In this document: positions 36,831-46,200 of the stretch, in pieces | How the letters are laid out: every line of letters starts with the position of its first letter | Numbering within the stretch: position 1 is the stretch's first letter | Source of the DNA: Eonycteris spelaea | Lineage: Eukaryota > Chordata > Mammalia > Chiroptera > Pteropodidae | Assembly: GCA_003508835.1 (NCBI GenBank) | Contig: PUFA01000105.1 | Coordinates: forward strand, 2,232,001-2,296,000 | Direction: 5' to 3' | Length of the DNA stretch: 64,000 bases | Made by a program: the position numbers and the translations under genes | The notes under the pieces: model-generated | The model's input: only the letters and a program-made list of their open reading frames with translations | Database searches by the model: none | Told to the model about the DNA's origin: nothing

Positions 36831-38925
36831 TGATATTAGACCAATTTTTTTAATACATAATATATTGTTCTTTTCAGTCAAAAAATAATTGAATGCCAAC
36901 TATATTTCATGTGCCTATAAAAGGATATTTATTAAAATATATTCGTTTAGTATCGTGAACAGCAAGTGCAATGTGCTTACCATATACGACAAAAAGTGAC
37001 TCTTCTCTCTGTCACACCCTGTCTGTTTACTACCGCCCTGTTTATTTAACCAATGGGAGGTTCGTCATTCTGTTCTGCAATCTGGGCGCAGTAATGTCTC
37101 ACTCCCTCTCTGCTATACCTTCTAAATCATCTCTAATAAATTAGCACATCTGAAGGAAAGCACTGCTCAGAAGCCGGTTTTGGACTCCCTATTATTGCAA
37201 AGCTTGTGGGAGGCGACCCAGGCTGAGAGAAAAGAAATGAATAGACAAGCTGCCGCTATGTTCTGATCTGATGGGACTGAGGCCACATCTTCCGCGGTTT
37301 CTGTCCTGCTCTTCTGTACAGCCTTCCCAGTGCAGTACGTCTGTCTTCCTGTTCCACAAAGGGATTAAAGCCTTTTTTCCCCCATTTGAAATATGTCTGG
37401 ATCCTTTTATTCAACTGTCAAAAAAGTAAAATACTGATTTTTTTTTCTTTAAAGGATCTGTAATGTGTTAATAGGCTTTTCCCCCCCCTTTGTTGCATTT
37501 GGATTCAAGTCCCAAATTGAGACGGTTAGGGAAAAGATGTCTTGTAGTTTCATATAAATGTGCGATGGTCTTTTATTCACATTAACCAATGCATATTTGA
37601 ATTTGATAGACTATTTTTCTTAAAAGCAAAAAAAAAAATAACAGGTTCTAAATTACCCCATGATTAGAATGACATGCTTTGCCAGCTTTACTCCATGACC
37701 ATTAGTATTTACTCATTTATTCATTTATTCACCACACCTTAGAATAGTTTCCTATGGTGTTTGACTAGGAGGAATTTGAACGGTTTGTGCTGTTGATGAA
37801 AGGGGACTTTTTTTTCCCACATGTTTTAAAGCCTTGGACCTAATTCACGCTATCTCTAAATCAATGGGTTTAAATATAAAACTTAATAAGTGATGTTCTG
37901 TTGAAGACAAAAGAAGTTGTGTGCATGTAAAGACATAATCGAGGAATAAGCGTTGACTACGTTAAGCACAGCAAAACTGTGTATAAACTTAAGATATTAC
38001 AACCTTACAACCTAATGTCACGTTTTCACTTGAATAGTATTTTATTGAATGGTATAAGCTGTGTGAAGAGTTTAAAGGGAATGAATAAAGCATGTAGCCC
38101 CCAGGGGTAGGTGGTCCACATCCTTTTATCGTACATGTTTATAATGGTTTCGTTGCAACCTTGGAACGCTGTAAATCAAAGAAAAAGGAGAAACTTTATA
38201 TGCCGCCTAAGAAAATGTTTGATGTGTGTTGTTTATTTACTTGTTTACTTGTCTCTTGGGAACACAAGATCCTTGCGGTCTTCTGTCAAATACCAACCTT
38301 GCTTCTAAAAAAAATAATCAGGATTCCCTTAGGGAAAAGAAGTAAATCCTTTCAGCAGCGGAGAGCTAGGAATAAACTGAAGAATGACAGTGATTTGTAC
38401 AGTGTGTACGCTTCAGTACGAATACTGTCATCAAAAATTAAATGTATTAGTAATAGAGAAATAGCAGTAACACCCGAAAGACAGTTATTCTCAGGCTTCA
38501 CACTGAAAAGCAGATGCGAAAATAAAAAGACAACAGTGTGGAGTATAAAGATTGCAGAGGGCTGCCTGTGGGGAACAGAACGGTGTGGCGATTGTATTGT
38601 ATTGCAGGACACAGAGCATGAAGGCACAGTGAGAAAGGGAGACTTCCAAAGCTAAAAAATGTCAAGCGGAAATAAAAAGTACAGGACAAAGGGATCGTGA
38701 ATGTATGAGGAGTCACAGCAAAGACAGCGAGGCCTTGCTAAAGGAACTGAGATTGAATAAAGATTGAATGGCCCTCAAAAGGAGTCTAAAAGCACCCTCC
38801 AACACAGAGAAGGCAACGACAATAGATAAGGTCACAAAAGCAACTTTGAAATGTTGGCTTGGTCAACAGGGTTTATTCCATTAATAATGGGAGCTAGAGA
38901 ACTATAAATTCCCTAATGAGAAGGG
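36831..38925. other. Mostly repeat-free sequence with the longest non-repetitive ORF
   Basis: No repeat family is recognised over about 2 kb. 37000-37420 is relatively GC- and CpG-rich and contains ccaatgggagg near 37051. The plus-strand frame 38161-38655 is 164 codons long, basic and lysine/arginine-rich, with cysteines near its N-terminus and again near its C-terminus, but I recognise no family. An antisense frame (38352-38627) covers the same DNA. Homopolymer runs (T at 37440, C at 37482, A at 37629) are not part of a clear element. Confidence 0.5.
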
Positions 38926-38929
38926 ATTG

Positions 38930-39170
38930 ACTTAAAACTGGCACCTCTATAATATGCTTCTGATTTATTGTTATATTTTATTGAATAGTCTCTGTCAATT
39001 TGATTACTGCTAAATTATCCCTTTTAATTAACGCTTTCATTTAAAATCTCTAGTCAATTGAGCATCTAAGGTAGAAGTCCTTGAATGAACCCTATTGATG
39101 GAAATGACGCCAGCACATAACCACACTACTTTGATTAATTTTGTTTACACTACAAGCTAATTATTAGAGA
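38930..39170. promoter_or_regulatory. Candidate conserved non-coding element
   Basis: A repeat-free block dense in homeodomain-type cores: taatta at 39025-39030, gattaatt at about 39133-39140, and ctaattattag at 39157-39167. A forkhead-like tgtttac lies at 39142-39148. Enhancers near developmental genes often look like this. Conservation cannot be judged from one sequence. Confidence 0.3.
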
Positions 39171-39945
39171 CAAAAAGACAGATGGTTCAACTCCAAAATG
39201 GATGGTTGCCTGGCAAGATTTTTTTTTTTTTTTCTCGCTTGATAACCTTCCTTCCGTGGGAGCTGAATTCGCAAGCAGTCAGAGAGATGGAGCCGATCTG
39301 CTTCTCCCGGTTTGTCCTACTACAGACATCGCTTATCGTGTCTGTTAAAGTCAATCAAGAATTGTTCAGTGGTAGCTGACGGCCTGCGTGTTATTTCTGG
39401 CACAACACTGAGAACGACATGGAAAAGGTCCACGCTGGGTGCTAACGGCCAAGGGACGCATGCGTGGGCGAATATTTCATACTCCTGCAGGGCTGGTTTT
39501 ACTGAAGTTATTTACTTAGTCACTCGTCTCATATTTGTTGAGTGAAACCCTACGATCTGGCAGAGACTGAGCAGTTTCTCCCATCCACTTGGGATCGGAA
39601 CTAAATTCTAGATGTAGGTCCTCTAGGTCCCTAACCTTACAGATTAGCATAAGCGAAATTGACATTTAGAGGCAGGAGTAATAATCACTTCTAAACGGGA
39701 AGTCCAGGAAAGTATCGTGGAAGAACTAGAGTTGGAATTGGTTGATAGTGCCTCAAAATGCAGAAATATGAAGGAGACACTTACTGCCTGTTACATTTAT
39801 AATAAATGTAATAATCAGAAGGGCAATGGTTAGAAATCAAATGTTTATATAGGAGCCATTCGAGGTCACTTGAGAGCCCGGATACTGTGAAGAAAGCGAA
39901 AGAGATAATACTGTCAAAGTGGGCGGGGCCTAGCAAAGGAGGCCA
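39171..39945. other. Unassigned sequence, locally CpG-richer
   Basis: A T-run lies at about 39220-39234. 39240-39500 has several CpGs and two overlapping plus-strand frames (39182-39379, 39312-39545) without recognised domains. A GC-box-like gggcggggcc lies near 39921. Confidence 0.45.
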
Positions 39946-39949
39946 CGCC

Positions 39950-40110
39950 CTCCCCGATAGAGTCTGAATCCTATTTAGCAGGAAATAGAGATCAGGGAAG
40001 GCTCCCGAGGAAAGGAAGCATCTTCAATGGGATGAATTTTTAACAGTTTTGAATGGACTGGCAAGGACATCTGAAGATACAGAATTCAGTTAGTAGAGTG
40101 GTCTAATGTT
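39950..40110 (-). mobile_element. Possible L2 fragment, antisense
   Basis: 'gatcagggaaggctcccgag' and 'aaggacatctgaagata' resemble antisense L2 wording ('gggaaggcctctctgagga'). Weak. Confidence 0.4.
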
Positions 40111-40634
40111 CTAGGCATACATTTTATTGGAAATGAGAAGTGAAGAACTAATTCAAAGCTGTTGATGGTAAGATCATTGCTCTTTATGGTACCTAGTACA
40201 TTATACAAAGACACAAAATATTTTGCTAATAAGCAAAGGTTAAGGAGGTGAATCACAAATGGGCAGAGACCAATGAGAGTCAAAGGGCAATAAATGGCAG
40301 GTGTGATGGTACAGTTAAGAAGGACCAAGGCTGGTAAGTGGCTGTTGAATTTTACAAGAAAGTAACTGGTGACAAGGAGGAGGAAGCCTTTTTTTTATCA
40401 GTGGGTGGAAGAAAGAGCAAAGCAGGAAGTCTTAACTACTACTTCAAGAAACTTGAAAGGGAAAGGAAAAAGACTCTGGTAAGAGATAAATGGTTATATA
40501 TTTTTTAAAAGACTGTCTTTCACAAAAGATACCTGAGAATGATTTCCTTGAAGGGAGAAAATGTGGTGTTCAAGAACAATGAGGCCTCCAGCAAGAGAGC
40601 AATTAACTAGATAAAATTAAATAGATATGATCCG
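40111..40634. other. Unassigned sequence
   Basis: The minus-strand frame 40086-40328 has no recognised domain. It may be further decayed L2, but the match is not convincing. Confidence 0.4.
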
Positions 40635-40850
40635 GTAATGAATATTTGTTAAGCATCCTTATGAACTGAGAACTATGCTAAGCAATGGAGGTAGGAAGAT
40701 GAAAATAAACAGTTGTCCTCACAGAATTTAAAAGCACAAGGAGAATCAGATAGGACTAACACAATTTTAGTGCAATACTGACTTTAGCTAAGGCATGTAC
40801 CAATTGTAAGAGGAGCAGAGGAGGAAACAAAGAGTGGAGGAGTTACAGAA
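40635..40850 (-). mobile_element. L2 3' end, antisense
   Basis: Reverse-complement L2: 'gtaatgaatatttgttaagc', 'aactgagaactatgctaagc', 'aagatgaaaataaacagttg', 'tcctcacagaatttaaaagc', then a purine-rich stretch typical of the antisense L2 interior. Confidence 0.75.
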
Positions 40851-40854
40851 GGTG

Positions 40855-41050
40855 CTGTGGATCTAGTTTCTCTGTTTTCTGTTAGATTTTTACGATGGTT
40901 TTACAGAATCTTGACCCCACCCAAGTCCACATGGCTTGATAAGATTGACCTAGCTCTCCAGCTCCAGGATAAGCATGTGACCCAGTCTAGGCCAATCAAA
41001 ACCATCCCCAGAATATTGTCTGTCAATTATCAAGAAAGAGCCACTTTCTC
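40855..41050 (+). mobile_element. Old LTR-like repeat, left part (split)
   Basis: 'aagcatgtgacccagtctag', 'gccaatcaaaaccatcccca' and 'tcaagaaagagccactttct' match the family seen at 14955-15420. It stops at gagccactttctc (41038-41050), exactly where an 887-bp insertion begins. It resumes at 41938 with the same 13 bases. The plus-strand frame 40857-41273 spans this junction and the microsatellite and is not a gene. Confidence 0.7.
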
Positions 41051-41167
41051 TCTCTGTCTCTCTCTGTCTCTCTCCATCTCTCTGTCTCTCTCTCTGTCTC
41101 TCTGTCTCTCTCTCTGTCTCTCTGTCTCTCTGTCTCTCTGTCTCTCTCTCTCTCTCTTTCTCTCCCT
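41041..41167. repeat. (TCTCTG)n / (TC)n microsatellite
   Basis: About 120 bp of TCTCTG and TC units. It sits at the 3' junction of the antisense L1 insertion, where a poly(A) tail would be expected. Open frames through it are artefacts. Confidence 0.93.
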
Positions 41168-41937
41168 GTTTAGGTTTCTAAGATATTTTTGTTCATTCTC
41201 TCCATTAAGATTAAGAAAACATCAATTGTCTACATCAAAGAATAAAGACAGTAATTATAGGAAATCATTTTGATATGTAAGTCTTCAAAATAATAATGCT
41301 CATCTTGATATTCTTTATGTTGTTATTTATATATGATATATAGTGCTATATGTATATGTATATATATACACACACACACATATCCCAAATGGGTATTCCA
41401 GAAAATTTTCCTTGGCTAATTACATCAAGCTAATATCCACAGGGATTGGCAAATCCAGTGTCCATGTCTGACAAGAACATGTTTTACAATTGTTTGGATA
41501 GATATTATTTATTTTGAAATAAAAATTAATAGAAAATAATAAAATGTCTATTTAATCAACTTTATAAAATCTTAACATGATATCATTTTGCTTTAAATAT
41601 TTTTTAAATTTTGTGTTTTTTCTCTTGTTAAAGATTTTTATTAAAATATAGCTAACATACAATATTGTATTAGTTTTAGGAGTATACCATAGTTCTTCAA
41701 CATTTACCTAAGAACGTGGTCACCATCAGAAGTCCAGCAAGCATCCGACACCATACAATGCTATCACAATATTATTGACTATGTTTCCTGTGCCGTACAA
41801 CGCATCCCCATAACTTATTTGTTTTATACCTGGAAGTTTGAACCTCTTATCTCCTATCCCCTTCCCCCTGACTCTTTTGATTTTTCAGTTACAGTTGACA
41901 TTCAATATTATTTTATATTAGTTTCAGGTGTACCATG
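41051..41937 (-). mobile_element. L1 insertion, antisense, flanked by a 13-bp target duplication
   Basis: Flanked by gagccactttctc on both sides (41038-41050 and 41938-41950). On the minus strand the insert opens with a first L1 3'-terminal block (41876-41937, reverse of 'gttacagttgacattcaata' and 'gtttcaggtgtaccatg'). A second, longer L1 3' UTR block follows (41635-41875, reverse of 'ttattaaaatatagctaaca', 'atattattgactatgtttcc'). Then come about 580 bp of DNA that is not recognised as L1, ending in a CT-rich simple repeat at the 3' side. No ORF2 remains. Confidence 0.75.
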
Positions 41938-42070
41938 GAGCCACTTTCTCTTTTAAAGATGACATATGCCAGAACCGAGTGGTCCTTGGCTACAGGGGTT
42001 CTCTTTGCCCCCACAAGAAGAGCCTGCCTGATAATGAACTCAACCGGGAGAAAAAAAGAGCTAATAAAAA
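41938..42070 (+). mobile_element. Old LTR-like repeat, right part (split)
   Basis: It continues the element at 40855-41050: 'gagccactttctctttta', 'agaagagcctgcctgataat' and 'gaactcaaccgggag' are in the expected order. It ends in an A/G-rich stretch. Confidence 0.65.
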
Positions 42071-42209
42071 TGGGGGAGGGGGGAGATAATAAAAAGGAAA
42101 GCTTCCTAATAACATTTTAAGGCCCTTAAGACTTTGTCCAGCATAATTAGGAAAAACCATCCAGTCTCATTTTACTCATTAGTTTGATTTTAAAAAAAAA
42201 TGTCTAAAG

Positions 42210-42610
42210 TACTGTAGGCTGAATGTTTGTGATCTCTCAATATTCACATGCCGAAGCTCTAACCCCTAATGTGATGGTGTTTGGAGATGGGGCCTTTGGG
42301 AAATAATTAGGATTAAGTGAGGTCACGAAGGCAGGGCCCTGATCTTATGGGATTAGTGTTCCGAAAATGAAGAAACAGAGAGCATGGTCTCTGTCTCCAC
42401 CTACCCGTTCCAAGGAAAGGCCATGTGAGGACACAGCAAGAACACAGCCATCTGCGACCCGAGGAGAGAATTCTCACCAGACACCCACCCTGCTGACAGT
42501 CCGATCTTGTCTCCAATCCCCGGAACTCTGAGAAAGAAATTCCTATTGTTGAAGATACATAGCCTATGGTGGCATCTTGGTATGGCATCTCTAGGTGACT
42601 AAGATAAGCA
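42210..42610 (+). mobile_element. Solo MaLR LTR (MST/MLT1 type), sense, near full length
   Basis: 'tgtaggctgaatgtttgtga', 'ctctaacccctaatgtgatg', 'gtgtttggagatggggcctt', 'gtgaggtcacgaaggcaggg', 'gccatgtgaggacacagcaa', 'ttctcaccagacacccaccc', ending in gtgactaagataagca. This is the THE1/MST-like order of a non-autonomous ERVL-related LTR. The minus-strand frame 42313-42588 is inside it. Confidence 0.9.
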
Positions 42611-42799
42611 TCAAATATACCTGTCTCCAGACCTTACCTCTTATGAGTATTTGACTAGCAGTATCCAATGGTGATATGTTTGCATAGCTCTCTTATCATA
42701 TCGTGCCAGTGGATGGATTAAATGTTAATCACATCTCTTGAGTACTGGAAGCAGAGTTATTAGTGCCTTGAAATCCAATAAGATTAGAGAAGCAATTCT

Positions 42800-43286
42800 A
42801 GCACCTTGAGAACCAGTTCAGAAAACTCGTCCTTACGATTCTGCTTCATTAGAACCACTCATAGTACCAAAATAAAGAGAGGGGCAGAGAGAAGAAACTC
42901 TCTCATACAACTGTGGGAGCTGACAAGTCTGAAATCCATATGGCAGGCTGGAAAGTTAGGCAAGATGAATTTCTTGTTCAGTTCATGTTGCCGTCTTGAC
43001 TCTGACTCCCACAGGGCAAAGGGCTGGAGACTCAGGTAGGGTTTCTAGGCTGCAGTTTTGAGGAGAATTCCTTCTTGTACTACAGATTTCAGACTTTGCT
43101 CCTAAGGCCTTCAACTGATTGGATGAGGCCTGCCTCACTATGGAATGCAATCTGCTTTACTTAATCTAATGATTTACATGTTAATCACATCTAAAAAAAT
43201 ACCTTCACAGCAACACCTAGACTGCCATTTGACCAAACAATAGGGCACTACAGCCCAGCTAAGCTGACACATACAATTAACTATCA
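42800..43286 (-). mobile_element. Old LTR, antisense
   Basis: On the minus strand it opens with 'gtgatagttaattgtatgtg' and 'tcagcttagctgggctgtag', followed by 'atgtgattaacatgtaaatc', 'aggcaggcctcatccaatca' and 'cttgtcagctcccacagttg'. This is a familiar mammalian LTR order. The subfamily is uncertain. The plus-strand frame 42806-43039 lies within. Confidence 0.7.
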
Positions 43287-43288
43287 CT

Positions 43289-43729
43289 TATACACAAATG
43301 TTCATATCAGCTTTATTTATAATAGTTACAAACTAGAAACAACTCAAAGTGTGTTCATCAGCAGGTAGATGGATAAACAAATTGTGTATATCCATACAAT
43401 AAAATATTGCTTAGTAATTGTAAGAACAAACTATTGAAGCAACATAGATGAATCTCAAAATCATTATGCTGAATAACCTTCTCCCCCCAAAAAAAGAATA
43501 CAAAAAAAAAAAAAAAAAAAAAAACAAGAATTCCATTTAAATGAAATTTCAGAAAATCCAAACTAATCTATGGTGACAGAAAAAAAGTACAGCAGTGCTT
43601 GCTAGGGAAAGGAGATGAAAGGAAGGATGAATTATAAAGGGGCGGGACGAAAGTTTGGGGGAGGTGATGCAAATGGCGGTTATTTTGATTGTGGTGATGG
43701 TTTCATGGAGTACACATGTCACAAGTCAC
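43289..43729 (+). mobile_element. Old L1M 3' region, sense, left part (split)
   Basis: 'caaatgttcatatcagcttt', 'atttataatagttacaaact', 'cagcaggtagatggataaac', 'tccatacaataaaatattgc', 'gatgaatctcaaaatcatta', 'tgattgtggtgatggtttca' and 'tggagtacacatgtcacaag' give the standard L1M 3' order. An A-run at about 43501-43524 is internal. The element continues at 44505 after an LTR insertion. Confidence 0.88.
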
Positions 43730-44085
43730 TGTGGCCGGCAGCCGCTAAGATGGCCCCTTACTAATCCTTGCCTCCTGGTACTCACACTCTTGTTGAATCC
43801 CCTCTGCTTAAATATAGGTTGCATTTAGTGACTCAGTTTTAGTGAATAAAACATGGTAGAAGTGATAAGTTGCCACTTGCAATATTAGTTTACAAAAAAC
43901 AAATATGGCTTCAGCCTGAGAACTATCCTTCCTCTCTCTTTCTTTCTCTCTACCCCCACTTTCTCCCTCTGTCTTTCTCTTTCCTTCCCTGCCTTCCTCC
44001 TCCTCCTCCTCCTCCTCCTCCTCCTCCTCCTCCTCCTCCTCCTCCTTCTTCTTCTTCTTCTTCTTCTTCTTCTTCTTCTTCTTCT

Positions 44086-44149
<64 letters not shown>

Positions 44150-44169
44150 AACCTTGCTCTGGGGAAAGC

Positions 44170-44205
<36 letters not shown>

Positions 44206-44504
44206 AAGGACTGGCAGCTTCAGCCACTGGCTCACGTGAGTGAACTTGGAAGTGAACCCCTGAAGCCTGCCAACAGGCACATCAGTGAGTTTCAAGTGGA
44301 ACCATCCTCTGTTGTGCATTGAGATGACTGTGACTCTGGGCGACACTTTAATTTCCGCCTCGTGAGAAACTGTGAGCCAGAGCACTCAGCTAAGCTACTT
44401 CCAGATTTCCGATCCCTAACAGCTTTGAGATAAGAAATGTTTATTGTTTTAAATCACTAAGCTTTGGGGACAATTTGTTCTGAAGCAATAGATAACTCAT
44501 ATAC
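43730..44504 (+). mobile_element. MLT1-type LTR inserted into the L1M, enlarged by a microsatellite
   Basis: Left part: 'ccgctaagatggccccttac', 'taatccttgcctcctggtac', 'gttgcatttagtgactcagt', 'aacatggtagaagtgataag'. Right part: 'cgcaaaccttgctctgggga', 'agccactggctcacgtgagt', 'gaaatgtttattgttttaaa', 'tcactaagctttggggacaa', ending gaagcaatagataactcat. Between them lies a pyrimidine microsatellite that has grown where MLT1 normally has a short CT run. Open frames of 60-150 codons across 43808-44385 are its translation and are not proteins. Confidence 0.85.
43992..44146. repeat. Pure-pyrimidine compound microsatellite (CCT)n-(CTT)n-(CT)n
   Basis: 155 consecutive pyrimidines: about 17 CCT units, about 15 CTT units, then about 28 CT units with no purine. 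A second CT run lies at about 44175-44204. Such tracts can form triplex (H-DNA) structure and are very prone to length change. Confidence 0.97.
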
Positions 44505-44592
44505 TTATCATATTGTACCATTATATATATATAATCAGTTTATTGCCCATCAAGTGAACCTCGATAAAGCTGAAAAGAAAAAAAAAAATGAG
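44505..44592 (+). mobile_element. L1M 3' terminus (right part)
   Basis: 'cttatcatattgtaccatta', 'cagtttattgcccatcaagt' and 'cgataaagctgaaaag' followed by an A-run continue the L1M interrupted at 43729. Confidence 0.8.
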
Positions 44593-44745
44593 AAAAGAAG
44601 GGAGCGATGAGGGAGGAAAAGGGAGAGGAAAGGGGGATGTGAAAGGGAGAGATAGATGAAGGGAGGAACAGATAAAGAGGAAAGGAGACACGCAGGGAGA
44701 GAGAAAGAGAGGATGAGAGGATGAAAGAAAGAAACTTTGAGGTTA
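44593..44745. repeat. GA-rich low-complexity sequence
   Basis: An irregular polypurine stretch just downstream of the L1 poly(A) tail. The minus-strand frame 44540-44758 is its translation. Confidence 0.85.
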
Positions 44746-45598
44746 GTTTTAAGAACAACTATTTATGATGATAAATCCCCAGGACCATGGCACAAATAAG
44801 GATCAAAAGGAGACATACAATGTGGAAATGAATGTTCCTGATAAGTATGTCATTGTCCAGTTTCTCGGAAGGGAAGGTAGAAGTGTATCTAGTTGTAATA
44901 CTCCAGTCTTAAAAAGGCGTAGTTAAGACAAGAGTCAAGGGTAATGTCCTAGGAACAACACTAGGCAACTGAGAAACTGGCCACTCCCACTTCCTGCTCA
45001 GGATACATTGGAAATAGGGACAGGAGACTCCTGTGTTAAAGAGAGCTTCGTGGGGAAGCCAAAGCTAGACGTCACTTAAGACAAGGACCTAGATAGAGTG
45101 TTGTGCAAAGCACTGACAGTGTCCAGGAGCATGGATTCCAATGCACACAGAGGGCACTGTTTCTTGGGAGAATACCAGTAGAAAAACGCATTTAGGGGAA
45201 GAACTGCACAGCCATATTTGAATTGGATTATAGGAAGGACTGTTACCTAGAGAGGCTTGAATTTGGAATAGAGACAAGAAGTGAGAGGAGGAAATATCTA
45301 AATTATGCCACCAGAAAACGATAGAACCTCTTCCATTGATCAACAGTGTTCAGTCAGGACGCAATGCCTAGAAGAACCTCTTATGACCTTGAGAGCCATC
45401 TAAGTGGGGATGGCGAGATGGAAATCTAGAAAACGCATGGGCGCTCGACGACATTGTCGAATCAACCAATCCCCAAAACGTCTACTTTCTGACATGTTAT
45501 TGAGTTTGTTTGTTTGTTTGTTTTTTAATTTTCAGTTAAAGGCATCCTAATTCATCTTCAAGGAATACTAACAGCATGGTATGTTAAAAATTTCAACA
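44746..45598. other. Unassigned sequence with (TTTG)n
   Basis: A (TTTG)n run lies at about 45506-45522. The minus-strand frame 45089-45343 has no recognised domain. Nothing else is recognised. Confidence 0.5.
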
Positions 45599-45978
45599 TG
45601 AGTTTCGTCGCAGGCTACATACCACAGACCATGGTTTTAAAAACAGGAATTCATTTTCTCACAGGTATGGAGACTGTAAGTCCAAGATTAAGGTGTGGGT
45701 GGGGTTGCTGTCTGTCAAGCCCTCTCTCCTTGACTTGCAGATGGCGGTATTCTCCGAGTGCCTCCACGTGGCCATCCCTCTGTGAGCACACACCCGTGTC
45801 CACATTTCCTCTTCTTACAAGGACACCAGTCACTTTGGATTAGCACCTACCCATTTGACTGTATTTTACCATGCCTGCCCCTTTAAAGGCTCCATCGCCA
45901 AATACAGACACATTCGGAGGTACTGGGGTCAGGACTTCAACATACAAATTTTAAGGGGACACCATTCATCCCCTAACA
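45599..45978 (-). mobile_element. MaLR LTR (MST/MLT1 type), antisense
   Basis: Reverse-complement order: 'accacagaccatggttttaa', 'ttcattttctcacaggtatg', 'gtaagtccaagattaaggtg', 'gacttgcagatggcggtatt', 'ttcttacaaggacaccagtc', 'cctttaaaggctccatcgcc', 'aggacttcaacatacaaatt', ending cccctaaca. Open frames 45598-45843 (+) and 45651-45833 (-) are inside it. Confidence 0.88.
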
Positions 45979-46085
45979 CTGAGGTACACAGAGGTTAAGC
46001 AACTTTCTCAACATCATACACTAGCACCACGCAGACTGACTCCAAAGTCCATACTCAAGAAGCTGTGGTATAACTCCTTCTTCCT
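45979..46085 (+). repeat. MIR 3' half, sense
   Basis: 'ctgaggtacacagaggttaa', 'gcaactttctcaacatcata' and 'agactgactccaaagtccat' form the MIR 3' half. It abuts the LTR directly, so the LTR may have inserted into this MIR. Confidence 0.75.
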
Positions 46086-46200
46086 CTATTATAGAACTTA
46101 CTGTATCAACAAAGATATATATTGTTATGTGCCTTCGCCACGACAGAACATGGATAACACCTAATACTTAGTAAGTGCACAGTGCATATCTGTTGAGTTG
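46086..46200 (+). mobile_element. Possible L2 3' scrap, sense
   Basis: 'acttagtaagtgcacagtgc' and 'atatctgttgagttggat' resemble the L2 terminal 'cacatagtaggtgctcaata'. Weak. Confidence 0.4.

Noticed and set aside
40857..41273. 138-codon plus-strand frame
   Set aside because: It crosses an LTR-like repeat, a target duplication and a TCTCTG microsatellite.
43808..44385. Long open frames giving Pro-, Ser-, Arg/Glu- and Leu/Ser-repeat proteins
   Set aside because: They are direct translations of the CCT/CTT/CT microsatellite on both strands and in several frames.
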